Numbered from the stretch's first letter, positions 25,711-36,259 are shown. The stretch is DNA of 39,310 nucleotides from a bacterium (GCA_021161555.1 JAGHAI010000108.1:1-39310), one strand, 5' to 3'. Program-made: numbers and translations. The notes: generated from the letters alone by a model not told the origin.

Positions 25711-28700
25711 ATGATTTTACTGGCAATTTTAATATTGTTCGCATCATCATTTGGCGGAGAAATTTTCGTCGATGTCGAATATAATCGTTCTGACTTTTCA
25801 ATTATTTCCGATGGCAATTATTACCACATAGTTTCGCAGAATTGTGCCGTTTTCGGAGATGCCGGTGGCCCGGAATATCTTGCAGAACCGGTGCATATTC
25901 TCCTTCCGCCGCACACAAAGGCAAAATCTATGAGGATTGTTTCCGCAGAGTACGATTTTTTTGCGGAAGATATTTTCATCGCACCTTTTCAACCGCCGAC
26001 TATACGACCTATGCCAGGATTGGATATTTCGCCGGGTTTTCTGCCGCATAATCCACAGAAATATTCGCAGGATAGTTTTACGCCATCACAGCCGGCAAAA
26101 TTTACAGGCGGCGGAAATTTATCCGGATACTCGATGGCGGACATCATTGTTTTTCCATTGAGGTATAACCCGTTCAGAAGAAAAGTTGAATACTTAAAAT
26201 CATTGAAAATTTGTGTGGAATATGAGAACGGTATATCCACATCTGCGCCTGCTGTGCGTTCTCCGAAAAGTGAGCAAATTTTTTCGCGAATAGTCCGCAA
26301 AATTGCAAAAAATCCCGATGCCATTTCCCTTTATTCTGCGCTGTGGGCAATTGATGTGGGAACGAAGGATTATGCAGTCGTGTGTGCGGAAAGTTATTCT
26401 TCCACCGATGCTATGGAAAAATTTCGCCTCGCACTGCGCAGGCAGGGCTGGAACGATACGCTTATAACGGTGGAATCCACATCTTCTTTTCCCGGCAGTG
26501 ATGAGGGCGAAAAGTTGAGAAATGCTTTGAAAAATTTATATGAAAGTTCGGGCATTGCCGCTGTCGTTCTCGTGGGAGATATAAATGCGGTGCCTTTCAG
26601 ATATGGGTATGCTATGGATTGCGGCGCAGGAATTATGCCGGATGAAAATTATATCCCCTGCGACCTGTATTTCGCCGATTACGATGGGGACTGGAACGCG
26701 AACGATACTTTTCCCTACGGCGAAGTTTCGGACAGCGTGGATTTATATCCCGATGTTTTAATCGGCAGGATTTCGGCGGATTCTCCGACCGAATTCAGCA
26801 ACTGGGTTGACAAATACACCACCTATGTTGAAGATACCCCTGCCGATTTCGGAGCGGAAGCGCTGTTTCTCGCAGAAATCCTGTGGGATGACCCGTTCAC
26901 AGATTCGGGCGTCGGCAAGGATATGGTCAGGGATGATGCTCTGCCGTCCTGGTTTGAGTTGACGAGATTGTATGAAACTCTTGGGAATGAGACGATGTTA
27001 TCTGTCACATCCGCGTTCAACGACGGCTATGGCATTACAAATCACGATGGACACGCATTCTGCTCCATAATCGGCGTCGGCGATGATTACTTTGATTTGA
27101 GCGATGCGGACGCGCTGCACAATTATCCTCGATGTGGGGTTATGTATTCCATCGGCTGCTGGCCTGCAGCGTTCGACTACGACTGCATCGCTGAACACTT
27201 CATCACAAATCCCGACGGCGGATTTGTGGCATTTGTCGGAAATTCAAGATACGGCTGGGGCTCGCCAGGAAATCCCGGATACGGATACTCGGACTACTTC
27301 GACCACGATTTCTGGAAAAATATCTTCGGCGGTTCTCCCGCCATAGGCGAGGCTCTTGCCGTTATAAAGTCTTTTTATACACCCTTTGCGAGGTGGGAAA
27401 ATGTCTGGCGGTGGAAAATTTACGAAATCAATGTGCTCGGCGAACCCGGAATGGTCGTATGGCAGGATGAACCAGTTGCCAGGGAATATGAACTGCCATC
27501 TCTTATAGAATCCGGCGGCGCTCCACTTTCGATAACATCTGAAACGCAGATTTCTATGACGGCGATTCAGGACGGTGAGATAATCGACAGAAATGAAGGT
27601 GCTGGAAGCGTCGAACTGTGGGTTGAACCTATCACATCTTCTCCAATCGAAATATCAGCCTTCTCGCCCGATGGATTCTTAAAAATATTCACCGATTCCA
27701 TTTATGTCGATGCTGGTGTGCCTTACATTGCCCTCGATTACCTTTCACAGAACACAATTTCGCCTGCTGAAACTGCCTCTGTCATCTTTTATATGCGCAA
27801 CTACACTTCCACTGGCGGGGCTTTTTCGTGGAGTCCCGAATTAACCAGCGGAGGAGAAATCCTGTCGTATGAAGCGGGTCCTTCTGCAATTTTTGGCGAA
27901 GATACATTTTCGCTGTCCGCCGCCATCGTTGCAGATGAGGAACTGGCGAACGGCGAGCAAGTGTTATTGCAATTGAACTGCGTCTGCGACGATGATACTT
28001 TTCCCGTTCCAGTGGCTATCGAAGGAATTGCGCCGGTTCTTTCCGTCTGTTCGGTGAAACTTTTCGGTTCGCATTTCGGAGAAGCGGCGCTGCCAGGGGA
28101 AGATTATTCGCTGTTCGCTGAAATAGTAAATTCTGGTTCAGATTCATACATCGGAGATGTGTCGGCGAGCAGTCCTTCGTCTTATCTCACTATTTATGGC
28201 ACCTCACCGGTGGAAGCACACAGCGGAACGACCTTTACAGCATCGCCAATCGCTCTGTCCGTGTCTCCCGTGTGTCCATCGCCGTCAGTTCAGCCGATTA
28301 TTTTCTCCTTCGATGATGGCGAAGCTGATACCTTTTATCTGTCCGTCGGTGAGGGAAAATTTTTGGACGATGCGGAAGGCACGCCGCATTTCAGTATGGG
28401 TAGTTCCTGGCATCAAACGACGGATGATTTTCACGACGGCGCTCATTCATATCGCTGCGCGGACGAGATTTCGGGATTATACCCCGACAACACAGACGCA
28501 TATCTTACGAGCGACACAATTGTGATTGGTGAAAGGGCGGTGCTTTCCTTCTGGATGAGATATGAAGTCACCACCCTTGAGGATGACTATGGAACGGATG
28601 GGCTCTATCTTTATATCTACGATATAGACGATGATTCGCTTGTGGAAATTGCCTTCATCGGCGGCGGCGGTGCTTTGCCCTTCACCAATTTTGAAATGGG

Positions 28701-29130
28701 CTGGACGCACTGGCAGTTCAAAATTCCGTTTGCCGCGCAGAAGAAAATTTTGGTTGAGTTCCGATTTCTTTCCGATTACGGAGATAATGCACAGGGCTTT
28801 TTCATCGACGATGTTTATGTGAAGTGGCAGCGGACAATTGTGGAAACGACCACAGATATACAATCCTCTCTGCAAAAGCCGAAGATACCTATTTTGTCAA
28901 TTGCGCCAAACCCGTTCAATTCATCCTGCAAAATCGCCATCGACAATCTGGATGAGAATGCGGATATCGACATATTTGACTTATCGGGAAAGAATCTATA
29001 CCATCGCTCAATTCGTGCGCCGAAGAAGACCATCGTCTGGCATCCGAAGGACATCGCAAGCGGAATATATCTCTTCAGGGCAAAGGGAAAGAATTTTTCC
29101 ACGCAGAGGAAAATTTTCTTCATCAGATGA
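25711..29130 (+). CDS. C25 family cysteine peptidase (gingipain-like) with T9SS-type C-terminal sorting domain
   Basis: Propeptide-like N-terminus, AAVVLVGDINAVPFRYG, HDGHAF, YSIGCWPAAFDYDCIAEHFITNPDGGFVAFVGNSRYGWGSPG; C-terminus IAPNPFNSSCKIAI...ASGIYLFRAKGKNFSTQRKIFFIR. Confidence 0.88.
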   Translation: MILLAILILFASSFGGEIFVDVEYNRSDFSIISDGNYYHIVSQNCAVFGDAGGPEYLAEPVHILLPPHTKAKSMRIVSAEYDFFAEDIFIAPFQPPTIRPMPGLDISPGFLPHNPQKYSQDSFTPSQPAKFTGGGNLSGYSMADIIVFPLRYNPFRRKVEYLKSLKICVEYENGISTSAPAVRSPKSEQIFSRIVRKIAKNPDAISLYSALWAIDVGTKDYAVVCAESYSSTDAMEKFRLALRRQGWNDTLITVESTSSFPGSDEGEKLRNALKNLYESSGIAAVVLVGDINAVPFRYGYAMDCGAGIMPDENYIPCDLYFADYDGDWNANDTFPYGEVSDSVDLYPDVLIGRISADSPTEFSNWVDKYTTYVEDTPADFGAEALFLAEILWDDPFTDSGVGKDMVRDDALPSWFELTRLYETLGNETMLSVTSAFNDGYGITNHDGHAFCSIIGVGDDYFDLSDADALHNYPRCGVMYSIGCWPAAFDYDCIAEHFITNPDGGFVAFVGNSRYGWGSPGNPGYGYSDYFDHDFWKNIFGGSPAIGEALAVIKSFYTPFARWENVWRWKIYEINVLGEPGMVVWQDEPVAREYELPSLIESGGAPLSITSETQISMTAIQDGEIIDRNEGAGSVELWVEPITSSPIEISAFSPDGFLKIFTDSIYVDAGVPYIALDYLSQNTISPAETASVIFYMRNYTSTGGAFSWSPELTSGGEILSYEAGPSAIFGEDTFSLSAAIVADEELANGEQVLLQLNCVCDDDTFPVPVAIEGIAPVLSVCSVKLFGSHFGEAALPGEDYSLFAEIVNSGSDSYIGDVSASSPSSYLTIYGTSPVEAHSGTTFTASPIALSVSPVCPSPSVQPIIFSFDDGEADTFYLSVGEGKFLDDAEGTPHFSMGSSWHQTTDDFHDGAHSYRCADEISGLYPDNTDAYLTSDTIVIGERAVLSFWMRYEVTTLEDDYGTDGLYLYIYDIDDDSLVEIAFIGGGGALPFTNFEMGWTHWQFKIPFAAQKKILVEFRFLSDYGDNAQGFFIDDVYVKWQRTIVETTTDIQSSLQKPKIPILSIAPNPFNSSCKIAIDNLDENADIDIFDLSGKNLYHRSIRAPKKTIVWHPKDIASGIYLFRAKGKNFSTQRKIFFIR

Positions 29131-29181
29131 ACTTATGCACATTAAACATTCTTTTGAAATTATAGAGGGGGACTCTGGTTT

Positions 29182-30078
29182 ATGAACATACTTAAAACGA
29201 TAGGAAACACGCCATTGATTGAACTCGTTAACTTTTCACCTGAAGGGAGGCATATTTTTGCCAAACTTGAAGGGGAAAATCCTGGCGGCAGTATAAAGGA
29301 CAGGATAGCGGTTTCGATGGTTGAATCTGGGGAGCGAAATGGTAGTTTGCGCTCTGGTGGAACGATAATTGAACCCACAAGCGGAAACACCGGTATCGGT
29401 CTTGCGATGGTCGCTGCGGCGAAGGGATACCGCTGTATTATTGTTATGCCGGAAAATATGTCGGAAGAACGGAGAAAAATTTTAAGATATTTTGGTGCGG
29501 AAGTAATTCTGACGCCTGCCGAAAAGGGTATGCTGGGCGCCATCGAAAAGGCGGGAGAAATTGCCGAAAACACCGAAAATAGTTTTATGCCCGACCAGTT
29601 TTCCAATCCTGCCAATCCATCTGCGCATCGGGAAAACACAGGACCTGAAATATACGATGCTCTTGGTTTCGTTCCCGATGCTTTTGTAGCGGGAGTTGGC
29701 ACCGGAGGAACAATTATAGGCGTTGCGCAGTATTTTAAGCTGGATATTTCCGCAGATATAGAAATTGTCGCTGTGGAGCCGTCCGAATCTGCCGTTTTGT
29801 CCGGAGGAGAAAAGGGAGCACACAATATTCAGGGCATTGGTGCGGGTTTTGTTCCGCCGATGTTCGATGCTGAACTCATCGATAGGATTGTTCAGATTTC
29901 GAGCGATGAAGCCACAGATATGACAAAGGAACTTGCCCGAAAGTGCGGAATTGCGGCGGGAATTTCATCGGGTGCGAACCTTGCCGCTGCAATAAAAATA
30001 GCCCAAAAAATGCCGGCCGATTCGTCCGTTGTGACCGTTTTCCCCGATAAAATTGACAGATACCTTTCAATTTTATGA
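29182..30078 (+). CDS. cysK: cysteine synthase family PLP enzyme
   Basis: IGNTPLIELVNF; GGSIKDRIAVSM; EPTSGNTGIGLAM; VAGVGTGGTIIGV. Confidence 0.93.
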   Translation: MNILKTIGNTPLIELVNFSPEGRHIFAKLEGENPGGSIKDRIAVSMVESGERNGSLRSGGTIIEPTSGNTGIGLAMVAAAKGYRCIIVMPENMSEERRKILRYFGAEVILTPAEKGMLGAIEKAGEIAENTENSFMPDQFSNPANPSAHRENTGPEIYDALGFVPDAFVAGVGTGGTIIGVAQYFKLDISADIEIVAVEPSESAVLSGGEKGAHNIQGIGAGFVPPMFDAELIDRIVQISSDEATDMTKELARKCGIAAGISSGANLAAAIKIAQKMPADSSVVTVFPDKIDRYLSIL

Positions 30079-30081
30079 CCG

Positions 30082-30942
30082 ATGATTACTATGCCGCATA
30101 GAAAATACATATCGCTTATATTATCCCCCGAAGGAGGGCAAAAGAGCCTTTCATTCCGATTGCAGAAATGGCAGCTCTGGACGGTTACATTGACCATTGT
30201 GCTGGGCTGGTTGTTTCTATTTCTGGGTATTCTGGGCGCAGTATTCTTCGCTCGTTTTGCGGCGAATGAACGCGCACTCATAGCGGAAAACAACCGCCTT
30301 CGTATGGCGCTTGTAAAGGCTGATTCTCTCCGACAGGAACTGGACAAAATGAGAGCGATGCGCAAACTGATGGAAAAAGCCCTTCTCGTTGCAAAGAGAA
30401 AGGAAGAAGGGTTAAAACTCGATTCCGATGAAAATTTTCCTGATTGGTTGTCAAGAGGTTCGGTTTTCAACGGGGCTTCATCGCTGCCGGAACTTACGAA
30501 ATATCTTGAGGACATAAAACGAGCCGAAGCCTACATACCTTCGGGATTGCCTGCGCAGGGTGTGATTACTGCGAAATTCGGGGAAACCGGCGGGATTTTC
30601 AGGTCCCCTCATTCGGGAGTTGATATTCTTGCTCAAATAGGAACCCCCGTTCGGGCTACTGCTGACGGCATCGTCTCAAAAGTGGACGAAGATAGCGAAC
30701 TCGGGCGTTTCGTCGAAATCGACCATTTGAACGGATACCGAACGATATATGCCCATTTATCGGATTTTAGCGTGGAGAGAGGCTCGCCAATCAGGCGGGG
30801 AAGTATCATCGGGCATAGCGGAAAGACTGGAAAGGCCAGGAATCCGCACATACACTATGAGGTGCTATATGCGGGAAAACCCATCGACCCCCTGAAGAAG
30901 ATAACCAGCCCGAAATACACGACTGCGGATTCAGGTAAATGA
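30082..30942 (+). CDS. M23 family metallopeptidase, membrane-anchored
   Basis: TM helix then coiled coil; HSGVDILAQIGTPVRATADGIVSKV...YAHLSDF...NPHIHYEV with intact zinc ligands. Confidence 0.93.
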   Translation: MITMPHRKYISLILSPEGGQKSLSFRLQKWQLWTVTLTIVLGWLFLFLGILGAVFFARFAANERALIAENNRLRMALVKADSLRQELDKMRAMRKLMEKALLVAKRKEEGLKLDSDENFPDWLSRGSVFNGASSLPELTKYLEDIKRAEAYIPSGLPAQGVITAKFGETGGIFRSPHSGVDILAQIGTPVRATADGIVSKVDEDSELGRFVEIDHLNGYRTIYAHLSDFSVERGSPIRRGSIIGHSGKTGKARNPHIHYEVLYAGKPIDPLKKITSPKYTTADSGK

Positions 30943-30958
30943 TGGACAATTACGATGT

Positions 30959-30983
30959 AAAAATTTGCGCAAATTTTTTTTGC
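30959..30983. terminator. AT-rich palindrome/possible weak terminator
   Basis: AAAAATTTGC-GCAAATTTTT followed by further T residues. Confidence 0.4.
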
Positions 30984-31032
30984 TTTTCGTCATAGAACTT
31001 ATATCTTTGCTTTTTTGAGAAAAGGTGAGGAA

Positions 31033-31431
31033 ATGGCGTTTTTAAAAAACATAGGTCAGAGGAATTCTTCGGAACATCTTAATACATTTCTCGGGGATGG
31101 CACGACGCTTTCTGGCGAATTTTCAGTTTCTGGAAGCGTCCGCATAGATGGATATTTTACGGGCAAGTTATCAGCCACAGGGCATTTGACAATTGGTCAG
31201 AATGGCTATGTGAAGGCGCAGAATACGATTCACTGCCAGAGCGCGCACATTGCGGGGACTGTGGAAGGCAATATCATTGCGCCACAGAAAGTTTTCCTGA
31301 CAAAGACGGCGCGGATTTTCGGCGACATTACCACACAGGTTCTCGTGATTGAAGAAGGTGCAATTTTCAACGGGCGAAGCGAAATGGAAAGCACATTTGA
31401 CGAGCAACTTATAGCATCCGATGGCGGATGA
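31033..31431 (+). CDS. bactofilin family polymer-forming protein
   Basis: LNTFLGDGTTLSGEFSVSGSVRIDGYFTGKLSATGHLTIGQNGYVKAQ...GTVEGNIIAPQKVFLTKTARIFGDI. Confidence 0.92.
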   Translation: MAFLKNIGQRNSSEHLNTFLGDGTTLSGEFSVSGSVRIDGYFTGKLSATGHLTIGQNGYVKAQNTIHCQSAHIAGTVEGNIIAPQKVFLTKTARIFGDITTQVLVIEEGAIFNGRSEMESTFDEQLIASDGG

Positions 31432-31510
31432 TTGTTGACAACTATGTTGATAAGTCGGTTTATTATGTTGATAAACTACGGTATTTGCTTTCAATATAAG
31501 GAGTTATGCT

Positions 31511-31816
31511 ATGGAAAAAATTGTTGAAAAGATACGGGAATCGGAGGAGAAGGCATCGAAATTGATTGCATCTGCCGAAGCGGAAGGAAGAAGACAACTT
31601 GCGGAAAAGAAAGCGGAAATTGAAGAATTGCGCGCAAAACTCGATGACGAAATAGCGGAGATAATCGAAAAGGCGAAAAAAGACGGCGAAGATGATGCGA
31701 AACCTGAAATCGAAGCGCTTGAGGAGGAAACCACAAAGAAAATCGAAGCGCTTGAGGAAAGATATGCGAAAATAAAGGATGAACTTATACAAAAGGTGAT
31801 TTCGCAGTTCAAGTGA
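31511..31816 (+). CDS. V/A-type ATPase subunit H/G-like coiled-coil protein
   Basis: IVEKIRESEEKASKLIASAEAEGRRQLAEKKAEIEELRAK..., immediately upstream of the I subunit. Confidence 0.75.
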   Translation: MEKIVEKIRESEEKASKLIASAEAEGRRQLAEKKAEIEELRAKLDDEIAEIIEKAKKDGEDDAKPEIEALEEETTKKIEALEERYAKIKDELIQKVISQFK

Positions 31817-31834
31817 TATTTTCAGGAGTTTTAT

Positions 31835-33778
31835 ATGGCAACAGTTCCTATGACAAAAATCGGTATTATTGGCTACGGCAGCGATGGAAAGAAGATTGTC
31901 GAATTTTTGCAGAAGGAAAGCGTGGTTGAACTCGTTCCGCTGGAAGAACCAGAGGGAAGCAGTATCGAATTGGAGCAGACAATCCGCAGGCTTGATAATT
32001 GTGCGAGTTTTCTAATCTCATTTTGCAAAAATCCGCCGAAGAAACCGATATTGTCACCAGAGAAAGCCCGCGCTCTCATTGCGGAGCAGAATGTAGATGA
32101 AATGCTGTCCACGATTGAAAATTTGCGCAGTGAATACGAAAAATTAAAGTCCAAGATTGCGAAAAATCGGGGCTACATACAAATTCTCGAACCGTGGCGA
32201 AATTTGGATTCACCGCTGTCGTCGATAAAGGATACAGCGAATGTAAGGATTCGTATGGGGACGATTCCACCGCAGTTCGTTGAAATTTTTGAACACGAAG
32301 TAATCGAACAAAAATTGCTTTTCTGGCGCGAGATATCCCGCGGACACGATGGGATGCACATCGTCATTGCATATCACAACACGATTTCCCAATGGCTCGA
32401 TGAACTCCTCGCAAAGGTGGAATTTACCCACTGGGAGCCAAAACTATTTTCGGACACTCCCCAGCGGGAAATCGCAGCGCTGAAGGACAAAATATCTTCC
32501 GCAAAGGCAGAACTGCAGAAGATAACAGCGCAGGCAGAAGATTTGGCAGACAAAATTCCCGTTCTCTGGGCTACGGCAGACCACTATGAGCAGTTGCTCG
32601 AACAATACACTGCCCGTGCATCATCAATGAAGACCGAAAGAACCTTTGCAATGCAGGGCTGGATTCCCCAAAAACTATTTCCGCGCCTGAAAAAGCGGCT
32701 CGAAACTACATTCGATGCAATCGAAGTTATGAAACTGCCCGTTCTTCCCGAAGATGAACCGCCTGTGGCACTGAAAAATCCATTTTTCATCGAAGCATTC
32801 GAAATCATAACCGACCTTTATGGGAGACCTAAAAAGGGAATGGTTGACCCAACGCCTTATGTCGCTCCTTTCTTCGCCATCTATTTTGCCCTGTGCCTGA
32901 CTGATGCAGGATACGGACTGCTCATAACTATAATCGGCGCATTGGGTTTGTTCCTGATGAAACAGCCTTCCGCGCAGAAATTTTTCAGAATGATTCTGTA
33001 TGTCGGAATACTCACAATCGGAGCGGGCATTATTACGGGTGGATATTTTGGCATTGCTATGCCTGAACCGTCGCAGGCGACGGGGCTGGCAAAATTTGCG
33101 CTATCTCTAAAATTGTTCGACCCACTGCGCGACATTATGACATTCTTTGCAATCTCAATCGCTCTGGGCATTATTCAGTTGAGTGTCGGTTTTCTCCTAT
33201 CGGGATATGTGCAGTTGCAGGCATCGAAGAGTTTTTTGCAAAAACTTCACGCGGTTTTCATCTCGCTTTCCTGGACGGCAACCACTGTCGGCGTTGGATT
33301 TTTCGTTATGTATTATGTTATACCCGAGAAGCTTGCTTCGCTTGGTCCGCTGGGCGTGACGATTTTGAAATTCGGAGCGGCTGGCATAGTGATAGGACAT
33401 CTCATCATCGGCAAACTTGCAGGGAAATCGCTTGGGGAATCCATCGGGAACGCATTCGGCTTCGACGGACTTTACGGTATTATCAGTGTCTTTTCCGACC
33501 TGTTGTCCTTCGTCAGAATCACGGCGCTCGGGCTTTCCACAGGAATTGTAGCAGGTGTCATCACCAATATGACAATTCAGATGAAGGGCGCACTGTTCGC
33601 CGCGGGAATAATTATCTTAATTGGCGGACATATCTTCTATTGCCTGTTTTCGGCTCTCGGCGCATTTGTCCATCCAACTCGATTGCAGTTTGTCGAATTT
33701 TTCAGCAAATTCTACGAATCCGGCGGAAAGGCATTTGAACCCTTCAGGCGGAAATATCGAAGAATAGAAGTCATTTGA
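31835..33778 (+). CDS. V-type ATP synthase subunit I
   Basis: N-terminal coiled coils; C-terminal multi-TM PTPYVAPFFAIYFALCLTDAGYGLLIT; GFDGLYGIISVFSDLLSFVRITALGLSTGIVAGVIT. Confidence 0.93.
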   Translation: MATVPMTKIGIIGYGSDGKKIVEFLQKESVVELVPLEEPEGSSIELEQTIRRLDNCASFLISFCKNPPKKPILSPEKARALIAEQNVDEMLSTIENLRSEYEKLKSKIAKNRGYIQILEPWRNLDSPLSSIKDTANVRIRMGTIPPQFVEIFEHEVIEQKLLFWREISRGHDGMHIVIAYHNTISQWLDELLAKVEFTHWEPKLFSDTPQREIAALKDKISSAKAELQKITAQAEDLADKIPVLWATADHYEQLLEQYTARASSMKTERTFAMQGWIPQKLFPRLKKRLETTFDAIEVMKLPVLPEDEPPVALKNPFFIEAFEIITDLYGRPKKGMVDPTPYVAPFFAIYFALCLTDAGYGLLITIIGALGLFLMKQPSAQKFFRMILYVGILTIGAGIITGGYFGIAMPEPSQATGLAKFALSLKLFDPLRDIMTFFAISIALGIIQLSVGFLLSGYVQLQASKSFLQKLHAVFISLSWTATTVGVGFFVMYYVIPEKLASLGPLGVTILKFGAAGIVIGHLIIGKLAGKSLGESIGNAFGFDGLYGIISVFSDLLSFVRITALGLSTGIVAGVITNMTIQMKGALFAAGIIILIGGHIFYCLFSALGAFVHPTRLQFVEFFSKFYESGGKAFEPFRRKYRRIEVI

Positions 33779-33797
33779 CTCATTCAATTTTCTCGTT

Positions 33798-34532
33798 ATG
33801 GCATTTCACATAGCCGAATATAAATATCTCGATGTGCTTTCGGGAAAGGTCATTCTTGAACTTGGCTGTGGCAGAGGGCATACCGTTGCGGAGTTGTCTG
33901 AAAGGTTTGAAAAGATATTTGGCGTTGACCCCGATATTTTTCTTCTCTTCGACGAACTGGCTAAGAGGCAATTTTCCTGTGCGCAGAACTTTTTTGTCGC
34001 AGGCGGAAGCGGAGAGAGTCTTCCGTTTGCAGACGAAACATTCGACGGCGTGATTTCTCACTGGTCTCTTCACCACTATCGGTATCCCCTTACGGTTCTG
34101 CGCGAAGTGTGGCGCGTTCTGCGGAATGATGGCTGGTTGTATCTTGCCGATGGCGTGGATTATCCCGATGAAAAGATGACACTGCAGCAGAGAAATCATC
34201 AGAACTTTCACAGGTTTGCCGTTGCCGCGGATAGATATCGAAAGCGCGACCATTATCCGCTGCGGACAGCCGACAGCATCGAAAAGATTCTTGAAAGAGC
34301 GGGGTTTTCCGTATCCGAAAGCGTGATAGTTTCGGAGGAAGACCCAAACGACTCGAGAAGAGAAGAAGACTATGTTCGCGGATATATCGAAAATTTGTCC
34401 GCCCTTATGGAGAGAATGCTGGAACTTGAAGCACCGATGAAACTGGTGGAAGACCTGAAAGACCTGATAAAATCGATAAGGGATAACGGAATCAGGACGG
34501 CGCCGTTCGCCATAATCACCGCTAAAAAATAG
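33798..34532 (+). CDS. class I SAM-dependent methyltransferase
   Basis: VILELGCGRGHTVAELSERFEKIFGVDPD; LPFADETFDGVISHWSLHHY. Confidence 0.9.
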   Translation: MAFHIAEYKYLDVLSGKVILELGCGRGHTVAELSERFEKIFGVDPDIFLLFDELAKRQFSCAQNFFVAGGSGESLPFADETFDGVISHWSLHHYRYPLTVLREVWRVLRNDGWLYLADGVDYPDEKMTLQQRNHQNFHRFAVAADRYRKRDHYPLRTADSIEKILERAGFSVSESVIVSEEDPNDSRREEDYVRGYIENLSALMERMLELEAPMKLVEDLKDLIKSIRDNGIRTAPFAIITAKK

Positions 34533-36128
34533 ATGATGAAGGATAACTTTCCACTGAAAATATCGATAATTGTTTTTCTTGCAGCGATATTCATCCTTTT
34601 GATGTATTCCCTCAACAGAACGAACTGGCACCTTGTCTATGCGCTCGATGACCCCTATATACATCTTGCGATGGCAAAAAATTTCTCGAAGCATCTTGTG
34701 TGGGGCATCACAAAATATGGGTTCACATCGTCGTCGTCGTCGCCGCTGTGGACATTGATACTGTCCGCAGCGTTTCTTATCGTGGGAATGAACGAAATTG
34801 TTCCGTTTATAATAAATTTGATACTCGCAATAGTTTTATTATATGCCATCGACAAAATACTGAAAAGATACATATCAAGCAGGCTAATATTGTTGATAAT
34901 TCTCGTTGGGACGGTATTTCTAACTCCTCTTCCTGCTCTGGTGTTCTGCGGACAGGAACATATTTTGCACATAATTTTGCTATTGTCTTTAATATATTAT
35001 TTTACACAATTTGCCTCTGTCAGCGTAGAAAAGAGAAAAAAAATTATTTCAAAAGATTTTCTTGTGATTCTGTCGCTTGCGTTTCTGTCCACAGCGGCGA
35101 GATATGAATCTTTATTCGTAATCGCGTCGGCTTCGTCGTATTTGCTTTTGCGCAGAAAATTTATACAGAGCGTCGCTCTTGCCGTTGCGGGTTCAGCGCC
35201 AGTTGTGATATACGGAATAATTTCCGTCGCAAAAGGATGGTGGTTCTTTCCAAATTCCATCGTATCGAAGGCAAATGTGCCGCTTCTGTCAACAATTGGA
35301 ATGGAAAAATTTTTGTTCGATATATACAAAAATTTTTCCGAATTTCACATCACATTTATGCTTCTTATTGCGTTGATATTGCTGAATATACTGAAGAAGG
35401 ACGGCGACAGAATGAGCAGAATTCTTCTTTTCATATTCATAGCATCAACATCTATGCACATACTGTTTGCAAAGATGGGATGGTTTTACAGATATGAAGC
35501 ATATCTCGTTGTCGTCGGCATTTTTTCGATTTCCATTGCCGCGGCAAAAAACCCCAGCCGATTTGCAATTCTTAAGGGCGGAACGCACAGGAAATATAAA
35601 ATATTATCTATCGCTGTTTTAATTTCGCTTGTGGCATACTTTCTCGTTCATCGCGGCACAGAAGCATTGATATACATACCGACTGCGACGAAAAATATTT
35701 TTGAGCAGCAGTATCAGATGGGGCTTTTCCTTCACAAATACTACGATGGACAGTGTGTGGTTGCAAACGATGTCGGCGCGATAAATTTTCTCGCCGACAT
35801 CAAATGCCTCGACCTTTTGGGACTTGCATCTATGGAAGTGGCTGAGATGTATCGTGATAAAAAATTTTCTCCCGAAAATATTAAAAAACTTGCGCGGGAA
35901 AAGGACGCGAAGATAGCAATTGTGTATGCCGAATGGTTCGATAAATATGGCGGACTCCCGAAAAACTGGCAGTTTGCAGGACAGTGGAAGATATTCGATA
36001 ACATAGTCTGCGGCGAGGATGTGGTTTCGTTTTTCGCCGTTGGAGAGGACAGGAAAAAATTGCGCAAAAATTTGAACGATTATATAAAAGACCTGCCCGA
36101 AGATGTAAATGTGCTGATTATGTTATGA
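34533..36128 (+). CDS. multi-pass membrane protein, probable GT-C-fold glycosyltransferase-like
   Basis: DDPYIHLAMAKNFSKHLVWGITKYGFTSSSSSPLWTLILSA acidic loop and SSPLWT motif, many TM helices, soluble C-terminus. Confidence 0.65.
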   Translation: MMKDNFPLKISIIVFLAAIFILLMYSLNRTNWHLVYALDDPYIHLAMAKNFSKHLVWGITKYGFTSSSSSPLWTLILSAAFLIVGMNEIVPFIINLILAIVLLYAIDKILKRYISSRLILLIILVGTVFLTPLPALVFCGQEHILHIILLLSLIYYFTQFASVSVEKRKKIISKDFLVILSLAFLSTAARYESLFVIASASSYLLLRRKFIQSVALAVAGSAPVVIYGIISVAKGWWFFPNSIVSKANVPLLSTIGMEKFLFDIYKNFSEFHITFMLLIALILLNILKKDGDRMSRILLFIFIASTSMHILFAKMGWFYRYEAYLVVVGIFSISIAAAKNPSRFAILKGGTHRKYKILSIAVLISLVAYFLVHRGTEALIYIPTATKNIFEQQYQMGLFLHKYYDGQCVVANDVGAINFLADIKCLDLLGLASMEVAEMYRDKKFSPENIKKLAREKDAKIAIVYAEWFDKYGGLPKNWQFAGQWKIFDNIVCGEDVVSFFAVGEDRKKLRKNLNDYIKDLPEDVNVLIML

Positions 36129-36259
36129 AATTGTCATCATTATTTTGATAAAATCGCTCTTTAAAAAAATTTCCTGTGGACGACTGCATTATTGAACCTG
36201 CGATTGAAAGTGTAAGTTCGTTATGTCTATTCTGAAAATGTTTTTTTATCGTGTAGTTT

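Noticed and set aside
33780-34694. 304-aa minus-strand ORF opposite the methyltransferase
   Set aside because: Antisense shadow; the + strand has clear SAM-methyltransferase motifs and tight operon spacing.
34730-34750. TCG trinucleotide run
   Set aside because: Encodes the Ser-rich GFTSSSSSPLWT motif seen in GT-C-type membrane proteins; explained by coding.
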